Positions 45,101 to 56,645 of a DNA stretch of 64,000 bases are shown here, piece after piece. Position numbers and translations under genes: made by a program. The notes beneath the pieces were generated by a model. The model made no database searches. It saw only the letters and a list, made by a program, of their open reading frames with translations, and had not been told where the DNA came from. This DNA is from Lumbricus terrestris (lineage: Eukaryota > Annelida > Clitellata > Crassiclitellata > Lumbricidae): NCBI GenBank assembly GCA_949752735.1, contig OX457043.1, positions 40,579,797 through 40,643,796 of the forward strand. Reading direction: 5' to 3'. The number at the start of each line of letters is the position of its first letter. Positions within the stretch are counted from its first letter, which is position 1.

Positions 45101-45990
45101 TGAAGATGTCATCTCATAAAGATGACATCTCATAACGATGACATCTCATAACGATGACATCTCATAACGATGACATCTCATAACGATGACATCTCATAAC
45201 GATGACATCTCATGAAGATGACATCTCGCAACGATGACATCTCATGAAGATGTCATCTCATAACGATGACATCTCATGAAGATGACATCTCATAACGATG
45301 ACATCTCATGACGATGACATCTCTTGACGATGACATCTCATAACGATGACATTTCATAACGATGACATCTCATAACGATGACATCTCATGAAGATGACAT
45401 CTCATAACGATGACATCTCATAACGATGACATCTCATGAAGATGTCATCTCATAACGATGACATCTCATAACGATGATATCTCATAACGATGACATCTCA
45501 TAACGATGACATCTCACAACGATGACATCTCATAACGATGACATCTCATAACGATGACATCTCATGAAGATGACATCTCACAACGATGACATCTCATGAA
45601 GATGTCATCTCATAACGATGACATCTCATAACGATGACATCTCATGACGATGACACCTCATAACGATGACATCTCATAACGATGACATCTCATAACGATG
45701 ACATCTCATGAAGATGACATCTCATGACGATGACATCTCATGACGATGACATCTCATAACGATGACATCTCATAACGATGACATCTCACGAAGATGACAA
45801 CTCATAACGATGACATCTCATGAAGATGACATCTCATAACGATGACATCTCATGACGATGACATCTCATAACGATGACATCTCATGACGATGACATCTCA
45901 TGAAGATGACATCTCATAACGATGACATCTCATGAAGATGACATCTCATAGCGATTACATCTCACAGCGATATTATCTCATAAGGATGAA
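39180..45990. repeat. 16-bp satellite array (about 6.6 kb, about 410 units)
   Basis: A head-to-tail array of ACATCTCATAACGATG. Frequent variants are TGACGATG and TGAAGATG in place of TAACGATG, and ATGTCATC in place of ATGACATC. The edge at 39,180-39,390 is degenerate (ACGAAAACATCTCAGA). Marked rare variants recur at exact multiples of 16. CGCGGGACG is at 42,969 and 44,345 (1,376 bp), TAACGGTGAC at 43,421 and 44,781 (1,360 bp), TGACTGTGAC at 41,197, 41,661 and 42,493 (464 and 832 bp). The array therefore grew by segmental amplification of blocks. Because 16 is not a multiple of 3 and the unit carries TAA and TGA, no long frame can pass through it. Confidence 0.97.
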
Positions 45991-46130
45991 GTCTGGACTC
46001 AGGGCGTCTTTAATCAAGCATTTTTACGAGGCACTATACAGGTCATCAAATAATTTCTGAATAAATCAATGAAGGAGTGCTGTTTTGTCAAGCTGGCTGA
46101 ATATAAATGTACTTACTTACTTACTTAACT
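45991..46130 (+). repeat. Possible LINE/SINE 3' end with (TTAC)n
   Basis: The satellite stops and a unique segment follows, ending GCTGAATATAAATGTACTTACTTACTTACTT. A tetranucleotide tail of this kind is common at L2/CR1-type 3' ends. Assignment is tentative. Confidence 0.35.
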
Positions 46131-46810
46131 CATGAATGAACGAACGAATTATTGAGCGCGTGAATGGATTTTATGCAAGAAAATCGATAAGTATTCAACT
46201 GAATGACTTGCTCGGTTTGGCGATCCAGTCAACGCTCTGCTGCACATTCACCGGAGGATCTGAGAAAGATGGTTTGCTGCTGCTGATGCTGCCGTTGTTG
46301 CTGCTGCTGTTGACCTACACCATGTCAACAGCTGTTGGAATTCGTTGACATTCTGTAACCGTCAATTACAGTCGTTTGACGAGTGACTAAACTGAGCGCC
46401 ATCGCTTCAATCTGCGTTGGTTCAATACACGTACACTCTGCAAGAAAATCGTCGGAAGGCACATCATCGTTTATAGGCCTACTCGTAATACTATTATTGT
46501 ATTATTAGTCTGCTGCATTTAAACCTATGGAAGATATAATCATTTTATTAGTCTGCTATATTTAGGCTATTCCTATTAAAGAGATACTGATGATCCCACA
46601 AGAATTACGCAATTGTAACCTTAGTTATTCCTTTGTCATTTATTTTAATCGCAATTATAATATTACCAATTATTTTAGTAATTATCGTTACTTATACTTT
46701 TATATTATTACCATTATTACAGTACTATTAATGCTTTTTTATGACGCTATCATTAATCATTATTATTTATATCTGAGCGTTAATACTTCAATCGTCGTCA
46801 TCATCATCGC
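46131..46810. other. Spacer, no gene supported
   Basis: A 70-codon frame (46,136-46,348) has a CTG-rich repeat-like part and no domain. The rest is AT-rich with (ATC)n at its end. Confidence 0.45.
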
Positions 46811-46826
46811 CATCGTCATCATCACG

Positions 46827-48095
46827 CAGTGTTTAATCTAGTCCCCCTCCTCTGGGGGGGAATTGGGGTTTCTGGGGGGAGACATTTGAATGTCCGAAGG
46901 ACGCTCGTGATGCACGTAGCACCGAGATGGGGAGGAGTATAGGGATGGGGATGCGCCCCTCCCCATCAGAAAATTTTTTAATTTCACATTGCAATGGCAG
47001 CACTTTAAGGTGTCGTCTTAACAAAATGGCTGTACTTTTTCAGTGACCCATTAGAAAAATTTTGGATTTCCACATTGCAATGGCAGCATTTTAAGGGGTC
47101 ATCTTAACAAAATAGCTGTAATGTTTCAGTGACCCATTAGAAACTTTTTGGATTTCCACATTACAATGGCAGCATTTTAAGGTGTCGTCTAAACAAAATA
47201 GCTGTATACTTTTTCAGTGACCCATTAGAAATTTTTTGGATTTCCACATTGCAATGGCAGCATTTTAAGGGGCCATCTTAACAAGATAGCTGTACTGTTT
47301 CAGTGACCCATTAGAATCTTTTTGAATTTCCACATTACAATGGCAGCATTTTAAGGTGTCGTCTTAAGAAAATAGCTGTACTTTTTCAGTGACCCATTAG
47401 AAAATTTTTGGATTTCCACATTGCAATGACAGCATTTTAAGGGGTCATCTTAACAAAATAGCTGTACTGTTTCAGTGATCCATTAGAAAATTTTTGAATT
47501 TCCACATTACAACGGCAGCATTTTAAGGTGTCGTCTTAACAAAATAGCTGTACTTTTTCAGTGACCCATTAAAAATTTTTGGGATTTCCACATTGCAATG
47601 ACAGCATTTTAAGGGGTCATCTTAACAAAATAGCTGTACTGTTTCAGTGACTTATTAGAAAATTTTTGGATTTCCACATTGCAATGGCAGCATTTTAAGG
47701 TGTCGTCTTAACAAAATAGCTGTACTTTTTCAGTGACCCATTAGAAAATTTTTGGATTTCCACATTGCAATGACAGCATTTTAAGGGGTCATCTTAACAA
47801 AATAGCTGTACTTTTTCAGTGACTTATTAGAAACTTTTTGAATTTCCACTTTGCAATGGCTGCATTTTAAGATGTCATCTTAACATGATAGTATCATATA
47901 TTATAGTAGTAAAATGATGCCATTATATTCATATAATAATAAATTATATCACGATATATTATAACACTTCATTTAAAACAATGATGAAAGCAGTAACTAA
48001 AAACCAATATAATTTCGTCAATTTTTCTGGGGGGGGGAAATGTCAATCCTGGGGGGGGGAACTTTCCCCCCCAGAGACGTCTAGATTAAACACTG
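46827..48095. mobile_element. Inverted-repeat DNA element carrying an 86-bp tandem array (1,269 bp)
   Basis: The ends are CAGTGTTTAATCTAG and CTAGATTAAACACTG. Similarity continues inward through CTCTGGGGGGGAA to GACATTT, about 60 bp in all. The flanking direct repeat is ATCATCACG at 46,818-46,826 and 48,096-48,104 (9 bp, inside an ATC microsatellite). The CAGTG start suggests hAT and a 9-bp duplication suggests Mutator-like, so the class is open. The body is the tandem array listed separately. Confidence 0.85.
46975..47880. repeat. 86-bp tandem repeat arranged as a 172-bp dimer
   Basis: About ten units, anchored by CAGTGACCCATTAGAAA at 47,041, 47,127, 47,215, 47,301, 47,387, 47,473, 47,559, 47,645, 47,731 and 47,817. 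Two unit types alternate. Type A reads GGTGTCGTCTTAAC...CTTTTTCAG and type B reads GGGGTCATCTTAAC...CTGTTTCAG. The last B unit is a hybrid with the A-type end. Confidence 0.95.
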
Positions 48096-48152
48096 ATCAT
48101 CACGATAGTCATCGTAATCGCTATCGTCATCGCCATCAACATCAACATCGAC

Positions 48153-48153
48153 A

Positions 48154-48196
<43 letters not shown>
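48153..48196. repeat. (ATC)n microsatellite
   Basis: Uninterrupted ATC triplets, adjoining the less regular ATC/GTC tract in which the inverted-repeat element inserted. Confidence 0.9.
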
Positions 48197-48544
48197 GAAC
48201 ATCATTCGTCATAAAAGATAATGATAATAACGAAAAAATAATAAAACTCAAACAGCCAGCTCTTAAGAAAACAAAACGTTGCCATTGGCGACCGTCACGC
48301 GGCCTACGGCTATCGGCGAAATTATTGAAAGAAGAGAAACTTATTTTCTTTTACCGATTATTTTCTGTCCTCAAATGTCACATGCACTTAACGATCGCGA
48401 TCCTCGTAGTCACCAGCTGAATAATTAGCAAAAGATTTGCAGATTCAACGCTAAACGGTTTCAAAAACAGACGAAAATTCAGAATATTTGTGAAAGTTTA
48501 AGCCTAGACGGTATTCGCGATCAACGCTCGCAGCTGATGACGTC

Positions 48545-49244
48545 AGTAGTTAGGTGACTAAGAGTACTACCTCACCTAAAAATAGATTTACGCTGGTTCC
48601 CTGCTCTCTATATAGATTATACGCTGGTTCCATGCTACCGTAAGTGCCCAGCGCGCCTCTCGGGCCGACGGAAATGACCCAGGGCCGCCAGAACTCTGCA
48701 GCAACACCTAGACTGTCTCCCTACTTCAGCAGAGGATCCCTGGACTGGCTCCCCGCCGAATATCTGGACTGGCTCCCCACTGGATCCCTGCACTGGATCC
48801 CTACACTGGCTCCCCGCCGCAAGGACCTAATGTGCTTAGCATCTGCGCAATCTAACCCTAATTTGCTTAGTATTTATGATCTGCAGACCTACAATGCTTA
48901 GCATCTCTCTAACCCTAGATAGGAATTGTGGTATTGCAGCTCAAACCTAATCTACGCAACAACCAAATGGTACAACCCTACTTTGCTTAGCAACTTTACT
49001 CTGCACCCTACGCTGTGGATAGGAAGTGTGTGCATGCTCCAGAACCCAACATGGCTTAGTATTTGTGCGCAGGAATCAGAGTTTTTGTTTGTGATGCTAA
49101 GTTATCCTATATCGGACACGTGGAGAATGCGTAAAGCAAACTATTCTTTTATGATGTATTAGAAACAAAAACAAACACATAATCAGTTATATCATATTTT
49201 TATTTCTACACAACAATAATTAAGCATGTGCATCGTTAAATATC
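48545..49244. repeat. Left terminal inverted repeat
   Basis: It matches in reverse complement 60,353-61,051 and 57,422-58,118, with a handful of substitutions seen. It contains GACTGGCTCCCC/TGGATCCCTGCACTGGATCC sub-repeats (48,733-48,815), repeated TGCTTAGCA-type words with CTAACCCTA (48,830-49,060), and on the - strand an AATAAA signal (49,199-49,204) placed to serve the polymerase gene. Confidence 0.92.
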
Positions 49245-49517
49245 AAATCAATATGTAGTCACATTTTGTATCCAACAAGCAATATATCGAAGCAAGTAAT
49301 AATCGTGGATTTGTATGCATATCTTATATACAGACGGGTAATAATTAGTTGTGTGTCCAGCTCGACGAGTTGAAATCCATGAAGAGGTCTTAACATAATG
49401 GGCAACCAACATGGCCATCCCGGTAATATTGAAGTGTGGCTTAGTGTCCAATTATTAAAATCAATCAGTTACTATATACAAGTCCGCAGGTTAGAATTAC
49501 ATAGATTACTGAAGGAC

Positions 49518-52500
49518 CTAGCATTTAAGCGACACATGGCCGTAGGCAAGCGAAGCGCTATTATTTAACAGATATCTCTTGTCGTCGAACGGTGAAAGAG
49601 CGGATTTTGAAATTTCGGCGGTGTGTAATTGATGTTTGACACTTCGAATCGTGTAAAATTTCGCGGTGGTCGACGTTTCGTCGAACAGACAGTTTGCGTA
49701 ATCTTGGTGACGTATGTATTTGGACACGCACGACTTTTTCACACCTTTGGCCGTTTTCTTTTCGTAATCCTTGGGAAGCAAAAGGCTGTACATTTTTGAT
49801 CGTAAACCCACAAATTCCAAAGGTGGTTGCCCATTCGACTCATCTTTGAACTTGCCGATCACTTTCGCATTAGCTTTGCTATGCAGAAAGTGATCGGCGG
49901 GGTAGTCGGATGTGTCGTATTCGGTCATGTGATGACGCATGTCCAAATACACATCGTCGGTCCGAATATGGTAGCACAAACTGTCTGTATCGGTGAATAA
50001 TAACTTCGCTCTTTCACCGTACAACTTCTGCATATGTTCGTAGTGAAAACGATACATATGCAGCTTAGAGATATCCAAAATACTCATGCCGACGTATACT
50101 GGCTTGTTCAGCATCACATCAGATTTTATCATTTGGATGGCAGTAAGGTCTTCATTTATGATGCTGAACGCCTTGAACGTCGGCCGAGCTATGTAACGCT
50201 TCGCTTGCCTCTCGTTCGTTACTAATCTTACATCCAAATGTTTCCTGCTATTCTGAAGACATTTGCCGTACACTGAATTGTTCATTAACTTGAACAGATC
50301 TTTCTCGAACGAGTTAGCGGCCATCTGCCGCTTAGCGGTGTTAAAATCAATATAGGGTTTCAACCATCGAGATTGGTCAAACTCTAGGATTCTGTGAATT
50401 TTGGTAAGTCTAAGACCCATTGCCACGTAGAACTGCAAATTTCTGTAATGTAGGACGTAATTTACCTTGGAATTTAAATTTGGTATCAATTTCTGAATTT
50501 TATTGTTATTGAATTTGATTCCCAATTTGCCGGCCAATTCATTTGCATATGGGGAAAGTATGTCCTTCGTTACCGCCATCTTTTCAGGAGCTAGCGGATA
50601 ATCGTTATGTGGATTGTGCAGATGAGGCGGATATTCCATATCCACCTCGAGAATGTATCCTTTCAAATCGTCATCATGTTTAGAACTCACATCGAAATTC
50701 TCGATTTCTTCGGGGTTCAGGAATCGGAATTTGCCTGTCGGTAATGGTTCGCTCATAGCGAAGCCATATAGGTTGTTGCAGTCCAAGTACATTATGTAAC
50801 TTGTTTCTGCTGTGGCATCATATCCTTGAGCGAGATATGGGTTGTTGGCTTTGGCGTATCGATTCGTTATCATGCTCACCCCGCCCCGCATTCCCTTCTC
50901 GATGAAGAGAAACTGATCAGGATCGACGATCAATTCCAGCGAGACATCGGTCATCTTGAGGCATGCGTCGAAACTCAGACCTGGACTTGAAAAATAATGA
51001 AGCGGATCCAGCCGATAGAAATTCGAAGACATCTTACGAAATTCTTCGAAAACATCGGCTAGAAGCACTACATCAGTCTCCAAGTACAGATCGTGATAGT
51101 CTCTCATCGAACGCATACCAAATTTTGACCAGATGTCTCGAGCGTGTGAATAATCGTCGTCACTGATATGTTCATCCGCCAAACGACTGAAGAACTTATC
51201 CTGCGGGGGCAAGCATGACTCGTACATTCTTTCCGCACAATCCATATATTCATATGGGTAGACTCCTTTCCGAAGCAACGACTTGAATTGATCATCGTTC
51301 GGATGGAGCCTACGCATATGAATGAATTTAGAATTTCCGCCTTTTGATAAATTGTTCACCAAAGTGTCGAGACTGCAATTAAGAAATTGGAGAGAATCCA
51401 CGAAACGAAGGCCATCGATTTCAAACGCCATATACTTCTCCATGTTGGTGGCGATAACGAAGACATCTTTCGGAGCGAAAAATCGAGAGAGGTGTTTGAG
51501 GATGATATGCGAGTCATACCCCCGGAGGTTGTGAAACACGACCGGAATGAGATAGTTATACTCATTCTGGCCGATTTTCGTCCTCTTGTATTTATATTGT
51601 AGATTGCAGTTGTTGCATAACGCGGAAATGAATTGGCCGGTTACGTGGCAATGGTGTCTTACTTTGTTTTCCTCGGTAAAATCGACTGCGCAAGAGGGAC
51701 ACTTGATACAATTTGTGTATGTTGTAATTTGCAATTTCGAAAGCGGTGTCATCGATTCATTTTTGGACAGAATTTTATTGATTCGAACCTGTTCCGTCTT
51801 TAAATGTGTGAAGAATCTGTCAACAACATCGCTGCCGCTGTATACATATGGTCGTTCGTTATTGTACTGAGCGAAAGCAGAGACCGTTAGGCAACAGAAT
51901 CCACTCGGTGTGTGCGTGTCGCAAAATTTTGTGGACTTGCCAGCATCGATATCGGCTTTCCCCAAGAAACTCTCGAAGTCCGCGTAAATGACAAATCCCA
52001 TAGGCATTTGATTTTGAATGTTGGAAAACTTCAAAATGTTGTGTTCGGGGGAAGGGTATCGAACTTTTTGGACGCCGTGAGTACTACATTCTGGAATATG
52101 ACTCCTCAAACCTGCTTCGGTAGTGAAACTGTGGAGACAGAAAGGACACGGAAATGTTTGGCCGTTGTAAGAATTTCTGCTGGACAATAGACGAGAAAGA
52201 CTGCGAATCAGGATATAGTGTCTCCTTTCGCCTTCGCTCAGTAATAACATATTGACTGTATGTTTGCGGCCGCGATGTTGTGAGGCATATAGCGGCACAA
52301 ATGTGTGATCTTCGTCAGAGGTTATACAGAGTACGTTGATCGCAAAATCGGGATTGTTCGTTTCGAATATGGGGATCTGACCAATCTCGACGGGAAATGC
52401 TAGGTCCTCATAACTTAATTCTTGCAAGAATGGCGTGTACTTGGCGACTCGTTCTGCATTTTGCTTCACTGGATGTGCATGCGCGAGAGCACAGTATAAA

Positions 52501-53290
52501 AAACATTGATTGTCACTATTCCTAATATTCAACGTTGCTTTCTTGTCCGCAAGCCACTTTGGACTCTGTATATGCGATGAGCCGCCGATGGGGTCGTATT
52601 CAGCTGTGTGTAATACAATATTGCCAACTTGATCGATGGTCCACCCGCTTCCCTCGTTCGTAAATCTATCTGACAGTGTGTCGATTCGTGTGATCGCATC
52701 TTCCAACTGGGAATGTAGGTTCGTGGGATTGAGCAGAACTGCTGGGTCGGACTTGAAGTAGGTAGTAGTCGTTCTGGTGCCACCATCTGGATTTTCTCGC
52801 TCGAACTTGAACTCCGAGGTGAGGTACCATTTGACTGGTCTAAAATAACAACCAAACAACAAATCTCCAAACATATGTAATCAAGATTTAGTGCTGTGAA
52901 TACATGATGTCAACATTTAGATTTCTAATATTTAAAATTTTTAATTAAGAAAAACAAAAGAAACTCACCCTTTTCCTGTTAAATGCTCCTCCAAGCTGTT
53001 TGAAATGTTGACCTCAAGGTCGCGAATGAGCAATCTAACGTCTGTGGCGCTTGGATCCGACGGTAGTTGTTCCTCGTCGAAGACGCTGTGGACCGATGCA
53101 CGAACTTGTTTGGTTGTTGGGTTTGTGCACGTGTTACAGCATGACGAATCATCAGTGAAAAAATGGGCCTGTCGCCGGAGGCCGCACGTGTTGCAGATTC
53201 TTCGTTTTGCACAAATCTGGCACAAGCCCGCATCATCCAACTTCACCTTCTTGTAAGCGGAGCAGTAGCGGCAATAGCTGTCCGTTTCTT
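49518..53290 (-). CDS. Protein-primed-type family B DNA polymerase, spliced (partial at N-terminus)
   Basis: The main exon runs from about 52,840 down to 49,518 after the acceptor TTATTTTAG. It joins in frame to an upstream exon (about 53,290-52,966) that ends at the donor AAAAGG|GTGAGT. In the numbering of the open frame starting at 52,874: a C2HC finger at 243-263; exonuclease motif I YADFES (297-302), II NLRGYDSH (449-456) and III YLETDVVLLAD (597-607); an endonuclease-VII-like Cys/His insert (about 389-423, HHCHVTGQF); polymerase motif A DCNNLYG (698-704), B KLMNNSVYGK (862-871) and C TDTDS (961-965), then a KKSCVSKYI region. No stop or frameshift is seen, and catalytic acidic residues are present. 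The upstream exon has several CxxC pairs (YCRYC, CQIC, CNTC). Earlier exons, if any, lie beyond an AT-rich intron and were not found. The role inferred from the family is self-replication of the element. Confidence 0.9.
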
Positions 53291-54110
53291 AAACGACACA
53301 AAAAGATTTAAAATTGATTTTACAATTAAATAAAATATAAACTTGAATTAAAATTTAAAGACTTAAAACTTGATTTAGTTTTCGGATCATAAATATAAAT
53401 TGAATTAAGGGAAAAAAATTAAATTGGGTTTGTGATTAAATTAAAAATAAAATTGAAGTTAAACATCTCGAATTACAAATTATATTTAAAATTTAAGACT
53501 AAAAATTAACTTCGGAGCATGAAATATAAAATTTAAATTAAGAGAAAGTTAAAATTGCATTAAAGAAAAATTTAAAATTGTGTCTGAGAATAAATAAATA
53601 AAAAATCGAATTTAAAAATTGTAAACTTGAATTTTAGTTTTCAGATTAAAAATAAAATATAAATTTAATAAAGGAAAATTAAATTGCGGTTGAGATTAAA
53701 TTTGAGTTCAAACTTGAAACACAAATCAGATTTAAGATAACAAAATTTACTTTGGATTATAAAATATAAAATTTAAATAAAGAAAAAAAAAATTTAAATT
53801 GTATTAAAGAAAAATTTAAAATTGTGCTTCAGATTAAATTAAAAATTGTAAACTTGAAATCAAATTTAAAGATTTAAAATTAAGCCTTGAATTGGTTTTC
53901 GAATTATAAATATATAATTGAATTATAAAATTAAAATTGTGCTTGTGATTAAATTAAACTTGAGATAAGCTTAAATTGCAAATCAGATTTAAAACTGGCT
54001 TAAAGAAGAAATTAAAATTGTGTTTGAGATTAAATTAAAAATAAAATTGAAGTTAAACATCTTAAACTTGAAATTTAAAAATTTGAAAATTGATTTAAAA
54101 TATTTCTAGT
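53291..54110. repeat. AT-rich degenerate repeat tract
   Basis: About 0.8 kb almost wholly of AAATTTAAAATT-like words. Phrases such as GTGxTTGAGATTAAATTAAA and AAATTGAAGTTAAACATCT return every 100-250 bp. It probably lies in an intron or spacer upstream of the polymerase exons; no coding frame is possible in most of it. Confidence 0.7.
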
Positions 54111-55185
54111 GTGTAAACACACATCTTATAAGTGTGGGCTTGTTGGTATTTCACTTAGGCGTTAATAATTCGGATGACGTCATTGGGGGTCCGCCCCCTT
54201 GGTCTAGATCCGTCACACCATCACTACTGTGGGCTGTGTGTGGTGTTCGTATACTACTGTTTGATATTTGTGTATATATGTAAAACATCAAATTTGGTTC
54301 TTTACAATGCAGCACAGAAATAATTCAACTCAGGCGTTTGTTGAATCCAGCCAGAGCCAGTCCAAAGTTTGGATTCGGGAGGAGGGCGATTCTAAACATC
54401 TCTAATATGAGAGGATTGTTAAGCATGGAATATGTATGAACAATCTGGATGCATTTTGTGGAAAAGACTTCTGGCAACTGTGGGAATTAATCTATATTTA
54501 GGAATATAGTTTTATATGAAATATATATATATATATATATATATATTTAAATATATAAATATATAATTATATATCAGCATTAAATCAATCGTTTGCATAC
54601 TAAAGTGCTTTGAAGATGTCGAGGCTAGGTCGAATTCTGATGGTCTCTTCATAGCTAAAAATGAGAACACAATAGCAATTATATATTTGTTCAATTTATA
54701 TTTAAATATAATTATAAAAACAATATTATCAGATGTGTCTGTTTGTGATGCTTTGCACTGAATACTGATCGGTATACTTTTTCAATCTGTCCGTTTGACT
54801 TAGGTCAAACCTGTTAATTAATTTGTACGTTGGAATTTCGATCAGTCCACATTTTTCAATTTGTAAACTGATATTTATATAGCGCAGGTTATATGAAGTT
54901 TCATAATCATACACAGACTGTAATATCTTCCCGATAAATTATCAGTTGAATATCATTATCTTTGCTAGTAAATAGAACATCATATGCTCTCTCACCAGCT
55001 TGATTCGTAACTGCCAGTCTTATTGAAATATATAAAATTTGCGTTGTTAATTAAGTTTTATTTGCAGCAGGGATATATTATAACAAGATAATTGTGGACG
55101 TTTATAGACCCTAGTCATAATGTTTATTCAGATGCGCCTCCCCCCCCCCCAACCATCTACGCTTAAAAGTCATAAGATTGCGTTA
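54111..55185. other. Polinton interior, no gene supported
   Basis: It contains another TGACGTCA palindrome-like GATGACGTCAT (about 54,172), the dispersed GCCAGTCC...GGAGGAGGGCG motif (54,350-54,390) and an (AT)n tract (54,520-54,546). The short open frames (60-61 codons) are AT-rich and unconvincing. Confidence 0.5.
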
Positions 55186-56335
55186 TAGAAATCCTTTCAA
55201 TTTAATCCGCGGTGATGCCTGACAAACGAAATAATAATAATAAGAAGAAGAAGAAGAATTATTATGTCAATTTATATGGCGCGGTAACACAACCACAGCG
55301 ATACATGCATGGTCGCGTAGGACATTTGCGGGACATTAATCCTTTACGCGTTTGCTCCGAGTATATCCGCTGAAAACGGGCTTAAAATTTAAAAATGACC
55401 GGGTAAAGTGTTAATAATCGAGTTGGTTTGAACTGCACAATTCGAAATGTGGTCTATGTAGCTGAATAGCGCTGCCTATTAAGACGTTTGGATAGGCCTA
55501 CCCTCCACGACTCAATCGATAAATATTAATTCTTTTGGTATCGAAGACGAAGAAGAATCAAAAATGGGCTAAGCCTAAAAGCGAAATCGTGTAAATGAAC
55601 AATTCTGGGCCCGTCCACGAATCATCCAGCTGGGGGAATAATATTATGATTTATTGTACCAGTTTGATTAATATAATGTTTATTGAAGCTTAAGTTACCT
55701 ATAGAATTATGTGAACTCTTATAAGATTATCTTTTTCCTACCAACTCAAGGAACAAAATAGCTCACCAGATCCAGCGTCTGGATTGTTGACGATCTGACT
55801 TCCAACGTCGCTTTCCATTCTCGTGTGTTGAGCCGCTGATGCTGATAAGATTCTGAGCTCTAACTGCTGACGCAGCTCATTAAATAGTCATCCAGTGGAC
55901 AAACTTGTCCAGACAAGATTTTGATGAGTCACTAGGATTACACAATCATCTTAATGATTACGCAATAGGCTTGTTTTGTGGAGTCATTTGTGATGGGATG
56001 GATTCTCAATGACGCTGGGAAATTTCCAAAATTTCCGGCGATAGCCTACCTATCAAGATTTGACCGCTTTGGGGAAAACCCTGTGGGATTTTGTACGCTA
56101 TGTTAATCATAATATTATCAATGAGAGATTATAGTAAGTATGTTGGAAAATATGTAATTTAATTGTCATCAGTGTTATATAATATCTGGTTTGATTGGTA
56201 GTCCCACGTAATAAGCGGGTGTGTTTGAAGCTTTATGATTTCGGACATCTTGAAAGCAAGCTTGACAATCACAACCGCATCAACTCTTTTCTCATGTTGC
56301 GATCAGCGGTCTTACGAATTTAATCATAATTGTCC

Positions 56336-56432
56336 AGTCTGTCTCTGCCTCTGTCTCTGTCTCTACCTCTGTCTCTGCCTATGCCTCTGCCTCTGTCTCT
56401 GCCTATGCCTCCGACTCTGTCTCTGCTTCTGA
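56336..56432. repeat. (TCTCTG/CCTCTG)n microsatellite, copy 1
   Basis: Pyrimidine-rich hexamer repeat GTCTCTGCCTCT; repeated at 59,267-59,363 in the second copy. The 65-codon frame over it is low complexity. Confidence 0.9.
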
Positions 56433-56566
56433 ACGATATAAATAATATTTAGTGCAATTTTGAATAATAAAGTATGAAATGGGTAATAAACTGCTTATCT
56501 TTGACTAATACATACACTGTTTGATCGAAACATCATATTCCCAACAATATAAAATTAAATTAAATT

Positions 56567-56645
56567 TAATTGATCCTAGCTGGAACCGAACCACGGACCT
56601 GCTTCCTTGCGTCCCGTCACCCTAACCTCTCGACCACAAAGGATC
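56567..56645 (-). repeat. tRNA-like sequence (and its copy at 59,498-59,576)
   Basis: On the - strand an A-box-like TGGTCGAGAGGTTAGGG and a B-box-like GGTTCGGTTCC are about 40 bp apart. The ends GATCCTT and TAGGATC can pair as an acceptor stem. The T stem pairs poorly, so it is a tRNA-derived relic or SINE head rather than a working tRNA. Confidence 0.5.

Noticed and set aside
39390..45960. CRISPR-like array of short direct repeats
   Set aside because: Units are contiguous with no spacers, the period is 16 bp and the context is a eukaryotic genome. It is a satellite.
46975..47880. Resemblance of the 172-bp dimer to primate alpha satellite (171 bp)
   Set aside because: Only the length is alike; sequence and context (inside a DNA element) differ.
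48644..49162. Two open frames (85 and 78 codons) repeated in all three terminal repeats
   Set aside because: They recur only because the terminal repeats are near-identical; the sequence is sub-repetitive and has no domain. Conservation in diverged relatives would be needed to call them genes.
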